Below are positions 48,506-57,728 of a stretch of 64,000 bases of DNA, one piece after another (the stretch's first letter is position 1; each line of letters opens with the position of its first letter). This DNA comes from Pseudomonas gregormendelii. GTDB taxonomy: Bacteria; Pseudomonadota; Gammaproteobacteria; Pseudomonadales; Pseudomonadaceae. The position numbers and the translations under genes were made by a program. Under the pieces are notes generated by a model. The model did not search any database. It saw only the letters and a program-made list of their open reading frames with translations, and was not told where the DNA came from. The stretch lies in NCBI RefSeq assembly GCF_017114825.1, contig NZ_JADEVO010000019.1:41017-105016 (forward strand), given 5' to 3'.

Positions 48506-49417
48506 TCATCGCGGCAGCTGCTCCACCAGGAAATCGATGAACGCCCGCAGCCGCAGTGGTACATGGCGGCTCTGGGGATAGAGCAGGGTAAACGGCCTTG
48601 AACGTCCACCGTAGGGTTTGAGCACTTCCACCAGCGAGCCGTCGGCCAACTCCTTTTCAACGATAAAGCGATAAGTCTGAAACAACCCCGCGCCGTGTTT
48701 TGCCAGGGTCACGCCGCCCAGCACGTCGTCGGAGCAACTGAGATTGCCTTGGGCCAGAAGCTCGACAGGCGTGCCACCGTCATTGAACAACCAGGCAATG
48801 CGCCGGCCGCTGCTGGGTAATTCGTACTGAATGCATTCGTGCCGTGACAGGTCGTCCAGGGTCTGCGGCACGCCCGCCTGCTTGAGGTAGTCGGGGCTGG
48901 CAATCATCACCAGGGCGGCATCTTCAAGTGGTCGGGCGATCAGGCCGGAGTCCGGGATGGCCCGCACGCGAATCGCCATGTCATAACCTTCTCCTACGAA
49001 ATCGATATTGCGGTTACTGATGTGCACTTGCACCTTCACATCGGGAAAGCGCGCCCTGAAGGCTGGCAGTAACGGCAGGATGCGGTGATGGCCATACGTG
49101 GTGGGAATGCTGATGCGCAACGTGCCTGAAGGTTGCTGCTGCTGGCCCATGACCTCGCGCTGCGCCTCAACAAGCTGTGCCAGCGCCTGGCGACATTCTT
49201 CGTAGTAGCGCCGGCCGCTGTCGGTGAGCTTGACGCTACGAGTGGTACGCGCGAACAACCGCACCCCAAGGCGCTCTTCCATGCGCGATACCGAGCGACT
49301 CACCGCCGCCGGCGTCACCCCCGCCACCAGCGCCGCCGCGGTAAAACTGCCAGCCTCGGCAGCCAGGCAAAACAGCTCAATGCTGCCCAACTGGAGATCG
49401 TCAAAGAGTCGCTGCAT
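48506..49417 (-). CDS. LysR-family transcriptional regulator
   Basis: 303 residues. HTH at about 12-70 with GSFTAAALVAGVTPAAVSRSVSRME; the effector domain runs from about 95 to 300. CrgA/PA-type LysR subgroup by its pattern PLLPAFRARFPDVKV. It lies 133 bases upstream of aroQ-aroE on the same strand, so control of those genes is possible but not shown. Confidence 0.88.
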   Translation of the reverse strand: MQRLFDDLQLGSIELFCLAAEAGSFTAAALVAGVTPAAVSRSVSRMEERLGVRLFARTTRSVKLTDSGRRYYEECRQALAQLVEAQREVMGQQQQPSGTLRISIPTTYGHHRILPLLPAFRARFPDVKVQVHISNRNIDFVGEGYDMAIRVRAIPDSGLIARPLEDAALVMIASPDYLKQAGVPQTLDDLSRHECIQYELPSSGRRIAWLFNDGGTPVELLAQGNLSCSDDVLGGVTLAKHGAGLFQTYRFIVEKELADGSLVEVLKPYGGRSRPFTLLYPQSRHVPLRLRAFIDFLVEQLPR

Positions 49418-49593
49418 GGTTAATTACACCGTGGATCAAGTGAAGCTGATTCTGTACCGATCATGCTGGGGGGTGAAAGGATTGCTTACTTATTAGCGTG
49501 CCTTTCCCCAGGCTTGCGGCGAGCTCAGCGCTAGCCTGAGGGGTAGGATTTCGATTCGGCTCGCCGCGCCGATCGTCGAATTTTACGAGGATA

Positions 49594-49633
49594 GGATCAG
49601 GATATTGATCCAATAACCTAACGGATGGGTTAG
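49594..49633 (+). promoter_or_regulatory. Two inverted repeats in front of the DUF4160/DUF2442 pair
   Basis: GGATCA-N6-TGATCC (49594-49611, perfect) and CTAAC-N6-GTTAG (49618-49633), the second ending one base before the ATG. Such sites next to a small two-gene unit are typical of autoregulation. The gap before (49418-49593) shows nothing else. Confidence 0.45.
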
Positions 49634-49634
49634 T

Positions 49635-49748
49635 ATGAATGTATGTCGCTACAAGGGACTTTCACTGGTGATTATGCTGCGCGATGAACACTGCCCTCCG
49701 CATGCACATGTGAATGCCGGGATCTGGAGCGTGGAGATCGAACTTTGA
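49635..49748 (+). CDS. Shortened DUF4160 protein
   Basis: 37 residues: begins MNVCRYKGLSLVIMLRDEH and includes the DUF4160 signature PPHAHV. Family members are about 80-120 residues, so the middle appears to be missing, perhaps by an in-frame deletion that kept the end VEIEL. The stop overlaps the TTG start of the DUF2442 gene. DUF4160 and DUF2442 are commonly paired and suspected to form toxin-antitoxin-like units. The function is unproven. Confidence 0.7.
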   Translation: MNVCRYKGLSLVIMLRDEHCPPHAHVNAGIWSVEIEL

Positions 49749-50191
49749 AAACGATAAAAGCAAAAACACTGGTGGATCAGCCAGTGACCGAGGCAGCACT
49801 GGACGAGGCGATCGAGCGTGGGCAGTTGAGGCAACAAAACGGCCTTCAGGCAATTGCGGTCACCCATGGGGCATCGCGTCTGACCGTGAGTTTCGAAGAC
49901 GGTAGCGGCGTGTTGCTGCCCGTGAAGCTCTACGCTGAGTTCGATGATTTCTGCGCCGAGGACTTTGCAGCTTTGACTGTCGGGTTTTCGGGGACCGCCC
50001 TGTGTCATGAGGGCAAGGACCTGCAGGTGTCGATTGCCGGGATGATCTCTGCCAGCAAACCGTTGATGGCCATGGCCGCTTCCGTCGCCGCTTCGCGCAA
50101 TGGCCGGCAAAGCAGCGCCGCGAAGTCTGCTGCAGCTCGGGCCAATGGCAAGAAAGGCGGGCGCCCGCGCAAAGTGGATGCGGTGCTTTAG
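49745..50191 (+). CDS. DUF2442 protein with a basic AT-hook-like tail
   Basis: 148 residues starting at a TTG that overlaps the stop of the DUF4160 gene (TTGA). The DUF2442 domain is about residues 30-90 (VSFEDGSGVLLPVKLY). The tail is Ala/Ser/Lys-rich and ends KKGGRPRKVDAVL, where GRPRK is an AT-hook-like core, so DNA binding is likely. It could be the antitoxin/regulator of the pair; this is inference. Confidence 0.8.
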   Translation: MKTIKAKTLVDQPVTEAALDEAIERGQLRQQNGLQAIAVTHGASRLTVSFEDGSGVLLPVKLYAEFDDFCAEDFAALTVGFSGTALCHEGKDLQVSIAGMISASKPLMAMAASVAASRNGRQSSAAKSAAARANGKKGGRPRKVDAVL

Positions 50192-50200
50192 GCGCGCACA

Positions 50201-50224
50201 AAAAAGCCGTCAGGACGACGGCTT
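50201..50224 (-). terminator. Terminator of the trmA unit
   Basis: AAGCCGTC, a 5-base loop and GACGGCTT form an 8-bp stem. On the - strand it is followed by a run of six T, just beyond the trmA stop. It can also stop the DUF2442 transcript from the other side. Confidence 0.75.
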
Positions 50225-50245
50225 GTTTGATGTTGGCTGTTGAAC

Positions 50246-51325
50246 TCAGCGCCGGGTCAGCATGACGCCGGATTCCATGTGATGGGTCCATGGGAACTGG
50301 TCGAACATTGCGCAACGGGTGATGCGGTGCGTGTCGTGCAACTGGGCGATGTTGGCTGCCAGGGTTTCCGGGTTGCAGGAAATGTACAGAATGTTGTCGA
50401 AACGCCGAGTCAGTTCGCAGGTGTCCGGGTCCATGCCGGCGCGCGGCGGGTCGACGAAGACACTGCCAAATTCGTAACTCTTGAGGTCGATGCCTTGCAG
50501 GCGACGGAATGGCCGCACTTCGTTCAAGGCTTCGGTCAGTTCTTCGGCAGACAGGCGCACCAGGGTGACGTTATCCACCGCGTTTTCGCTGAGATTGCTC
50601 AGTGCCGCATTGACTGAAGACTTGCTGATTTCGGTCGCCAGTGCCTTGCGCACGCGGGTCGCGAGGGGCAGGGTGAAGTTGCCGTTGCCGCAATACAGTT
50701 CGAGCAAATCGTCCGGGCGATCGCCCAGGGATTCATACGCCCAGTTGAGCATCTTCTGGTTCACGGTGCCGTTGGGCTGGGTGAATGCGCCTTCGGGCTG
50801 GCGGTAGCTGAAGGTGCGACCGCCCACTTCGAGCTTCTCCACCACGTAATCGCGACCGATGACTTCGCGCTTACCCTTTGAGCGGCCAATCACACTCACA
50901 TTCAGGTCGGCTGCCAATTTCGACGCGGCGGCGTGCCAGTGCTCGTCCAGCGGACGGTGATAACACAGAGTGATCATCGCGTCGCCGGCCAGGGTGGTCA
51001 AAAACTCCACCTGGAACAACTTGTTACTCAAGGGCGCGCTGGCTTGCCAGGCGGCTTTAAGTTGCGGCATCAGTAGATTGATGCGCAGGCTGGCGATCGG
51101 AAAGGCTTCGATCAGGATCGGCGTGCGTTTGTCTTCCGGGGAAAACATGGCGTAATGACGTTCGCCGGCTTCGCGCCACAAGCGAAACTCGGCACGCAGC
51201 CGGAAGTTCTGCAGCGGCGAGTCGAACACGGTCGGTTCAGGTGCATCGAACGGGGCCAGCAGGCCACGCAGGCGTGTGACCTTGTCTTCGAGCTGAGCAG
51301 CGTAGGCCTGGGAATCAAAAGTCAT
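50246..51325 (-). CDS. trmA: tRNA (uracil-5-)-methyltransferase
   Basis: Makes m5U54 in the T loop of tRNA. 359 residues from the ATG at 51325, overlapping the upstream permease stop by 4 bases (ATGA). SAM motif [16 protein letters not shown]; catalytic Cys in [13 protein letters not shown]; general-base Glu near [12 protein letters not shown]. TrmA's usual length. It follows an NCS2 permease, as in P. aeruginosa from memory. Confidence 0.96.
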   Translation of the reverse strand: MTFDSQAYAAQLEDKVTRLRGLLAPFDAPEPTVFDSPLQNFRLRAEFRLWREAGERHYAMFSPEDKRTPILIEAFPIASLRINLLMPQLKAAWQASAPLSNKLFQVEFLTTLAGDAMITLCYHRPLDEHWHAAASKLAADLNVSVIGRSKGKREVIGRDYVVEKLEVGGRTFSYRQPEGAFTQPNGTVNQKMLNWAYESLGDRPDDLLELYCGNGNFTLPLATRVRKALATEISKSSVNAALSNLSENAVDNVTLVRLSAEELTEALNEVRPFRRLQGIDLKSYEFGSVFVDPPRAGMDPDTCELTRRFDNILYISCNPETLAANIAQLHDTHRITRCAMFDQFPWTHHMESGVMLTRR

Positions 51326-52617
51326 GCGTTGAACCAACCCAACTTGATCACGAACAGAATCGACAGAATCACCAGCGCCGGATTGAGCTCACGGGCGCGG
51401 CCGGACAGCAACTTGATCGCGGTCCAGGAGATGAAACCGAAGGCGATGCCGTTGGCGATGGAATAAGTGAACGGCATGGCCAGGGTGGTCACCACGACCG
51501 GTGCCGCTACGGTGATGTCGTCCCAGTCTATTTCGGCCAGGCCGGATGTCATCAGCACTGCGACGAACAGCAGTGCCGGAGCGGTTGCGAACGCCGGAAC
51601 GCTGGCGGCCAGTGGCGAGAAGAACAGCGCCAGCAGGAACAGGATCGCCACCACCACGGCCGTCAGGCCAGTACGGCCACCAGCACTCACACCGGCTGCG
51701 GATTCGATGTAGCTGGTGGTCGTCGAGGTGCCCAGCAGCGAACCGGCCATGGCCGCGGTGCTGTCGGCGATGAGCGCACGGCCCATCTTCGGCATGTGGC
51801 CGTCTTTGCCCATCAGGCCGGCGCGCTTGGCGACGCCGATCAGGGTGCCGGAGTTGTCGAACAGATCGACGAACAGGAAGGCGAAAATAACGCTGACCAG
51901 ACCGATGTCCAGTGCGCCCTTGATATCCAGTTGCAGGAAGGTTGGCGCCAGGGATGGCGGCATCGACATCACGCCACCAAAGGGCGTGAACCCCAAGGCG
52001 ATGGAGGCGATGGTGACCACCAGGATGCCGATCAGCACCGCGCCACGGATTTTCAGGGCTTCGAGGGCGACGATCAGGGCAAAGCCCAGGGTCGCGAGAA
52101 TCGGTGCCGGCTGCTTCAGGTCGCCAAGGCCGACCATGGTCGCCGGGTTACTGACCACGATGCCGGCGTTATGCAGGGCAATCAACGCCAGGAACAGGCC
52201 GATGCCGGCGGCAATGGCTGAACGCAGTGGCAACGGGATGCTGTTGATGATCCATTCGCGGATCCGGAAGATCGACAGCAGGAAGAACAGCACCGCCGAG
52301 ATGAATACCGCGCCCAACGCCACTTGCCAGGTGTGGCCCATGTGCAGCACGACGGTATAGGTGAAGAAGGCATTCAGGCCCATGCCCGGTGCCAGCGCGA
52401 TCGGATAGTTGGCGATCAGGCCCATCACGGTGGAGCCGATGGCTGCTGCCAGGCAGGTCGCGACGAACACCGCGCCCTTGTCCATGCCTGTCTCGCCGAG
52501 AATGCTCGGGTTGACGAACAGGATGTAGGCCATGGCCAGGAAGGTCGTGATACCCGCAAGAATCTCGGTCCGCACGTTGGTGTTGTGTGCCTTGAGTTGA
52601 AACAGCCTTTCCAGCAT
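51322..52617 (-). CDS. NCS2-family purine permease (AzgA-like)
   Basis: 431 residues, about 12-14 membrane helices. The family motifs [20 protein letters not shown] and [12 protein letters not shown] are typical of the AzgA/GhxP branch that imports adenine, hypoxanthine or guanine by proton symport. The later [19 protein letters not shown] supports the assignment. Its stop overlaps the trmA start. Confidence 0.93.
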   Translation of the reverse strand: MLERLFQLKAHNTNVRTEILAGITTFLAMAYILFVNPSILGETGMDKGAVFVATCLAAAIGSTVMGLIANYPIALAPGMGLNAFFTYTVVLHMGHTWQVALGAVFISAVLFFLLSIFRIREWIINSIPLPLRSAIAAGIGLFLALIALHNAGIVVSNPATMVGLGDLKQPAPILATLGFALIVALEALKIRGAVLIGILVVTIASIALGFTPFGGVMSMPPSLAPTFLQLDIKGALDIGLVSVIFAFLFVDLFDNSGTLIGVAKRAGLMGKDGHMPKMGRALIADSTAAMAGSLLGTSTTTSYIESAAGVSAGGRTGLTAVVVAILFLLALFFSPLAASVPAFATAPALLFVAVLMTSGLAEIDWDDITVAAPVVVTTLAMPFTYSIANGIAFGFISWTAIKLLSGRARELNPALVILSILFVIKLGWFNA

Positions 52618-52839
52618 GTCTGCTCCCCGTGGCGCGCCGGGCGCCGTGAATGTATCGACCTCAACAGCAAAGCACAGACCGTGAAAGGGGCCCGTTAATT
52701 TTCTGTGGGTCGGAAAAAGCCGCGCATCATACCAGCAGTGTGGGGCTGTGGCTGCTTATGGCTGCGATCGTCGTCGATGTTTTGCGTTCAGGCCAAGTGC
52801 GCCATACTGCGCGCCGGCATTCGGGACAATGGGACTTGC

Positions 52840-53286
52840 ATGAACAGGCGTCTGGCGGGGGTATTCGCGATGGTCATCGCCTCTTTGGCGGGGGGGCAGG
52901 CGGTGTGGGCTGCTTCGGCGCCGGCGCTGAGCCAGGTCAAGGTGGTCAAGGTCGAGTCGCCGGCCTGTGGCTTTGAAGACATTGCACCCGGCCAGGAACA
53001 GACCCGCTGTAATCACAGCGGGCCGAGCATCAAGGTGTATGTGCTGGAAGTCGGCTACGGACGCGCGGCGCGGGTCGGTCTGGACGGGTTCGATCTCAAC
53101 GGTACCCGTACGCCGGTCTGCGCCTTTGATAACGGCAACCTGACAGAATGCACCGTCGGCAGAAAAACCGTAGGCTACCTCTACGTCTTCGATCTGGCGG
53201 GCAAGCAGGAGGGAACGTTCACCTTTAGCAACACCTCAATCAACGCGCCGGGCAATACCCTGGCGACGCAGCTTTACATCAAGTAA
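52840..53286 (+). CDS. Secreted hypothetical protein, 148 aa
   Basis: ATG at 52840. A signal peptide (about 1-24, ending AVWAA) is followed by a small beta-rich domain. It has four Cys, in SPACGFED, TRCNHSG, VCAFDNG and TECTVGR, suggesting two disulfides in the periplasm. I do not recognise the family, and no operon partner is clear. Confidence 0.65.
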   Translation: MNRRLAGVFAMVIASLAGGQAVWAASAPALSQVKVVKVESPACGFEDIAPGQEQTRCNHSGPSIKVYVLEVGYGRAARVGLDGFDLNGTRTPVCAFDNGNLTECTVGRKTVGYLYVFDLAGKQEGTFTFSNTSINAPGNTLATQLYIK

Positions 53287-53352
53287 CTGCCCGCCCAGAC
53301 AGCAGGCGCGAAAGCTGACTACGCTCTAAAGATCTTTCAGTGGATGTCGCCC

Positions 53353-53904
53353 ATGACCTTTAGAACCCTGATTACCCTCGCCGAGGGCATCGATGATCTG
53401 CAAGCAGTGACGTTGGTCGATGTGCTGCGCCGCGCCAAGGTGGAAGTGGTGGTGGCCAGTATCGAGGGCCGGCGCATGCTGACCTGTGCCCGTGGTACCC
53501 GCTTGACCGCCGATGCCATGCTGGTGGATTTGCTCGCGCAGCCCTTCGACCTCATCGCACTGCCCGGCGGCGCGGTGGGCGCGCAGCATCTGGCGGCCCA
53601 TCAGCCCCTGCAACAACTGATCAAGGATCAGGCGGCCGCCGGTCGCCTGTTCGCCGCTATTGCCGAGTCTCCGGCGCTGGCGCTGCAAAATGCGGGGGTG
53701 TTGCGACAGCGCCGTATGACCTGCCTGCCCTCAGCCAGCCATCAATTGTCGGGCTGCAATTTTGTCGATCAGCCGGTGGTGGTCGACGGTAACTGCATCA
53801 CCGCCCAAGGGTCGGGCGCGGCGCTGGCATTTGCCCTGGCCCTGGTGGAGCAGCTCTGTGGCAAGGCCATACGCACGGCGGTGGCGGCAGAATTGCTGGT
53901 TTGA
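53353..53904 (+). CDS. DJ-1/PfpI-family protein lacking the usual cysteine
   Basis: 183 residues from the ATG at 53353 (MTFRTLITLAEG; an ATG at 53344 is also possible). The DJ-1 glutamate region is LAEGIDDLQAVTLVDVLRRA. The nucleophile elbow, normally A-I-C-A-A-P, reads AAIAESP, so the reactive Cys is Ala. Other Cys residues lie elsewhere (LTCARG, MTCLPS, SGCNF, GNCIT, QLCGK). The C-terminus QGSGAALAFALALVEQLCG matches the family. Likely non-catalytic or changed chemistry; location cytoplasmic. Confidence 0.85.
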   Translation: MTFRTLITLAEGIDDLQAVTLVDVLRRAKVEVVVASIEGRRMLTCARGTRLTADAMLVDLLAQPFDLIALPGGAVGAQHLAAHQPLQQLIKDQAAAGRLFAAIAESPALALQNAGVLRQRRMTCLPSASHQLSGCNFVDQPVVVDGNCITAQGSGAALAFALALVEQLCGKAIRTAVAAELLV

Positions 53905-54010
53905 CACCGCAGATCAATCCCCTTGAACGCTGTTCGCCACGCGAAGTCGTACCCCTTATGACGGCGGTTTGCCAAAACGCCGCGACTAGACGACCAATCG
54001 TGAGGTGTAT

Positions 54011-54544
54011 ATGAGCGCAACCAATGACGACGCCACGCCAGCGTCATATGCCCGCCATCCACTGGGTTTGACGCTCAATGGCCAGGCGCGTCAGCTTGAG
54101 GTCCTGCCCTGGACCACCTTGCTGGACCTGCTGCGGGAACAACTGGACCTGATCGGCACGAAAAAAGGCTGTGACCACGGCCAATGCGGTGCCTGCACCG
54201 TATTGCTCAACGGCAAGCGGGTGAATGCCTGCCTGACGTTGGCGGTGATGTGCGACGGTGCCGAGTTGACCACTATCGAAGGCCTTGCCGAGGGTGAACA
54301 GCTGCATCCGATGCAACAGGCGTTCATCAAGCACGATGCCTTCCAGTGCGGGTATTGCACACCAGGGCAGATCTGCTCTGCCGTCGGGCTGGCCAACGAA
54401 GGACGGGCCAACAGCCAGGCAGACATCAAGGAGTTGATGAGCGGCAACCTTTGCCGCTGCGGCGCCTACAGTAATATTCGCGATGCCATCGAAGAGGCGC
54501 TTCCTGCCTGCCGCGCCAACGCCGGGCAAGGGGGTGGCCAATGA
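54011..54544 (+). CDS. 2Fe-2S subunit of a PaoABC-like molybdenum hydroxylase
   Basis: 177 residues from the ATG at 54011, with GAGG upstream. The first cluster motif is GCDHGQCGACTVLLNGK and the second is QCGYCTPGQ with NLCRCGAY. PaoA of E. coli has a twin-arginine export signal and about 229 residues; this protein begins MSATNDDATP and has no such signal. First gene of three, overlapping the next by 4 bases (ATGA). Confidence 0.92.
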   Translation: MSATNDDATPASYARHPLGLTLNGQARQLEVLPWTTLLDLLREQLDLIGTKKGCDHGQCGACTVLLNGKRVNACLTLAVMCDGAELTTIEGLAEGEQLHPMQQAFIKHDAFQCGYCTPGQICSAVGLANEGRANSQADIKELMSGNLCRCGAYSNIRDAIEEALPACRANAGQGGGQ

Positions 54545-55527
54545 ATCCCTTCCAGTACAGCAAGCCTGAATCGGTGCAGGACGCGGTGCATCTCGCCGGT
54601 CCCGCATCCCGCTTCATTGCCGGCGGCACCAACCTGCTGGACCTGATGAAGGAAAACGTCACTCGTCCCGAGCACCTGATCGACATCACCGGCCTGCCAC
54701 TGCGCGAAGTGCGCGAAACGGCTGGAGGCGGGCTGATGATTGGCGCGCTGGTCAGCAATGCCGACCTGGCCTGGCACCCGTTGATCGAACAACGTTACCC
54801 TCTGTTGTCCCAGGCGATACTGGCCGGGGCATCGCCGCAGTTGCGCAACATGGCCAGCACGGGTGGCAACTTGCTGCAGCGCACGCGCTGTTATTACTTC
54901 TACGATGCCAGCGTGCCGTGCAATAAGCGCGAACCCGGCAGCGGCTGTCCGGCGCGGGACGGGTTGAACCGTATCCATGCGATCTTCGGTGCCAGCGCCC
55001 AGTGCGTCGCTACTCACCCGTCGGATATGTGCGTGGCATTGGCGGCACTGGAAGCCGTGGTGCATGTGCAGGGTCGTGGCGGGCCGCGCACGATCGAATT
55101 TGCCGACTTCCACCGCCTGCCAGGCGATGCGCCCGAGCGCGACAATCAACTGGCCGACGATGAATTGATCACGAGCATTGAACTGCCTGCCTCCGGATTC
55201 GCCGACTGCAGCCATTACCTCAAGATTCGCGACCGCGCCTCCTATGCTTTTGCCCTGGTTTCGGTGGCCGCTGCGCTGGAGCTGGACGGGCCGGTCATTC
55301 GTCAGGCACGCCTGGTGCTGGGCGGCGTGGCGCACAAGCCGTGGCGCGACAAGTCGGTGGAAAACGCCCTGGTGGGCAAGACCGTCAGCCGCGAAACCTT
55401 CACCGCTGCCGCCGATACGCTGCTGCGAAACGCCGAACCGCTTGAGCACAACGCTTTCAAAGTCAAACTGGCGCGCCGGGCGATTGTCCGTGCGCTGAGC
55501 GACGCCGCGCTGGGAGGGCAAGCTTGA
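54541..55527 (+). CDS. FAD-binding subunit of a PaoABC-like enzyme
   Basis: 328 residues. FAD-binding N-terminal domain with RFIAGGTNLLDLMKENV and MASTGGNLLQRTRC. A Cys-rich loop RTRCYYFYDASVPCNKREP (then GSGC and a further Cys) matches the insert in E. coli PaoB that binds an extra 4Fe-4S cluster. CO dehydrogenase flavoprotein C-terminal domain at about 210-320. It passes electrons between the molybdenum and FAD sites. Stop overlaps the next start. Confidence 0.92.
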   Translation: MNPFQYSKPESVQDAVHLAGPASRFIAGGTNLLDLMKENVTRPEHLIDITGLPLREVRETAGGGLMIGALVSNADLAWHPLIEQRYPLLSQAILAGASPQLRNMASTGGNLLQRTRCYYFYDASVPCNKREPGSGCPARDGLNRIHAIFGASAQCVATHPSDMCVALAALEAVVHVQGRGGPRTIEFADFHRLPGDAPERDNQLADDELITSIELPASGFADCSHYLKIRDRASYAFALVSVAAALELDGPVIRQARLVLGGVAHKPWRDKSVENALVGKTVSRETFTAAADTLLRNAEPLEHNAFKVKLARRAIVRALSDAALGGQA

Positions 55528-57728
55528 TGAATACTTTCACTCAACCGATGGGCCAGCCGCTGGACCGGGTCGATGGCCACCTCAAGGTCACCGGCCAGGC
55601 GCGGTATGCCGGGGAGTTTCCCGAGCAGGGCCTGCTGCATGGGAGCGTGGTCTCGAGCCCTGTCGCTTGCGGGCGCGTGCTGACGATTGATGCCTCGGCA
55701 GCCCTGGCATTGCCCGGCGTCGTTGCCGTGATCGATCATACGAACCGCCCCCAAATAGCAAGCTATGACAAGGATTATGAGGACGCGGACTCCGCCGAAG
55801 GCTCACCGTTTCGTCCACTCTACAACGATCAAATCCTCTACAGCGGTCAGCCGCTCGCGCTGGTGATAGCCGACAATCTGGAACTGGCGCGACATGCCGG
55901 TTCGCTGGTGCGGATCGAATATGAAAGCGCGGGCCATCAAACCGATCTCCTGTCGATGCAGGGTGAAGCTCATCCTGCGCCCGCCGAGTTGCCCAAGCCC
56001 CGCGGGAATTTCCAGGCGGAGTTCGCTGGTGCGGCTCTGAGTCTCGACCTGCACTACAGCACGCCGATAGAGCATCACAACCCGATGGAGCCGCACGCCA
56101 GTACCGTGCTCTATCAGGCCGATGGCGCCCTGCACATTCACGACAAGACCCAGGGGCCGCAGAACTGTCAGTCCTATGTGCAAAAAGTCTTTGGCCTGGA
56201 AAAAGAGCAGGTGCGGATTTTCGCCGCCTTTGTCGGTGGTGCCTTTGGTTCGGGCTTGCGTCCGCAATACCAATTGCCACTCGCTGTGATGGCCGCGCTC
56301 AAACTCAAGCGTTCGGTACGCGTGACCCTGACTCGCCAGCAGATGTTCACCTTTGGCTACCGGCCTCGCACCTTGCAGCGCCTGCAACTGGGTGCTGCGG
56401 CTAACGGCCGTTTGTTGGCCGTGGGGCACACTGCAATCGGCCAGACCTCGCGCTTTGAAGACTTCACCGAGCACGTGGTGGAGTGGAGCGGCATGCTTTA
56501 TCACTGCGACAACGTGCAGCTGACTTACAAGCTGGTGCCACTGGATGTCTTCACGCCGCTGGACATGCGCGCCCCAGGCGCGGCACTCGGCCTGATCGGC
56601 CTGGAGTGCGCCATGGACGAGCTGGCCTGCGCCCTGGCGATCGACCCGGTGCAGCTGCGGTTGATCAACTATGCAGAGCGCAACCAGAACGAAGATAAGC
56701 CGTACTCGAGCAAGGAGCTGCGTGCCTGCTACGAGCAGGGTGCCGAACGCTTCGGCTGGAACCAGCGCAACCCCGAACCGCGCAGCATGCGTCACGATCG
56801 GCAGTTGGTCGGCTGGGGCATGGCCGGGGGTGTCTGGGAAGCCATGCAACAGAAAGCCAGCGCCAAGGCCAGTATCGACCACAACGGCAAGCTGACCGTC
56901 AGCAGCGCAACCACTGACATCGGCACCGGGACCTACACCGTCATGACTCAGATCGCCGCCCAGGCCTCAGGTGTTGCGGTGCAGGACGTCACCTTTGTGC
57001 TCGGTGACTCTTCACTGCCCACCGCGCCACTGCAGGGCGGATCCTTTACCGTTTCCTCGGTCGGCACAGCGGTTCAGCAGGCGTGCGCGGCACTGCAGGA
57101 AAAACTGCTGGCAGTTGCCCGGCAGACCCATCCGGCATTCGCCGCCGTCACTTCTGAACAGGCCGTGTTCGAAGCCGGGCAGTTGCGCTATGGGGAGTCG
57201 CGCACCTCCCTGGCCGAGCTGGTGCGCAGCAGCGGCGAAGCGACCCTGGAGGTCCAGGTGGATGCCGAGCCCGACAAGAAGCGCGAAGCGTACGCCACGG
57301 CCACGCATTCGGCGGTGTTCGTCGAAGTATTGGTCGATGAAGACCTGGGCACCGTGAAGGTCAATCGCGTGGTCAGTGCCATCGCCGCCGGCCGGGTGGT
57401 GAACCCGAAAATGGCCCGCAGCCAGATCCTCGGCGGCGTGGTCTGGGGGATCGGCATGGCGCTGCACGAGGAAACCCAGACTGATCATGCCCTGGGTCGG
57501 CACATGAACCACAGCCTCGCCGAATACCACATTCCGGTGAATGCCGACATCGGTGACATCGACGTACTGTTCGTCGAAGAGCACGACGAGATCGTCAATG
57601 CCCTGGGTTCCAAGGGCGTGGGGGAAATCGGCATCGTGGGTGTCGCGGCAGCGGTGGCCAACGCGATTTACCATGCCACGGGCAAAAGGGTGCGCGACTT
57701 CCCCATCACCCTCGACAAGCTGCTCTAA
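55527..57728 (+). CDS. Molybdopterin subunit of a PaoABC-like enzyme
   Basis: 733 residues, matching the PaoC length of 732. Starts MNTFTQPMGQPLDRVDGHLK; GGGAGG site upstream. Motifs: FVGGAFGSGLRPQ and later LGSKGVGEIGIVGVAAAVANAI, which holds the catalytic Glu. Oxidises aldehydes or N-heterocycles at the molybdenum cytosine dinucleotide centre. No maturation partner such as PaoD/XdhC is present in the window. The 3' end overlaps the convergent MFS gene by 4 bases. Confidence 0.92.
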   Translation: MNTFTQPMGQPLDRVDGHLKVTGQARYAGEFPEQGLLHGSVVSSPVACGRVLTIDASAALALPGVVAVIDHTNRPQIASYDKDYEDADSAEGSPFRPLYNDQILYSGQPLALVIADNLELARHAGSLVRIEYESAGHQTDLLSMQGEAHPAPAELPKPRGNFQAEFAGAALSLDLHYSTPIEHHNPMEPHASTVLYQADGALHIHDKTQGPQNCQSYVQKVFGLEKEQVRIFAAFVGGAFGSGLRPQYQLPLAVMAALKLKRSVRVTLTRQQMFTFGYRPRTLQRLQLGAAANGRLLAVGHTAIGQTSRFEDFTEHVVEWSGMLYHCDNVQLTYKLVPLDVFTPLDMRAPGAALGLIGLECAMDELACALAIDPVQLRLINYAERNQNEDKPYSSKELRACYEQGAERFGWNQRNPEPRSMRHDRQLVGWGMAGGVWEAMQQKASAKASIDHNGKLTVSSATTDIGTGTYTVMTQIAAQASGVAVQDVTFVLGDSSLPTAPLQGGSFTVSSVGTAVQQACAALQEKLLAVARQTHPAFAAVTSEQAVFEAGQLRYGESRTSLAELVRSSGEATLEVQVDAEPDKKREAYATATHSAVFVEVLVDEDLGTVKVNRVVSAIAAGRVVNPKMARSQILGGVVWGIGMALHEETQTDHALGRHMNHSLAEYHIPVNADIGDIDVLFVEEHDEIVNALGSKGVGEIGIVGVAAAVANAIYHATGKRVRDFPITLDKLL

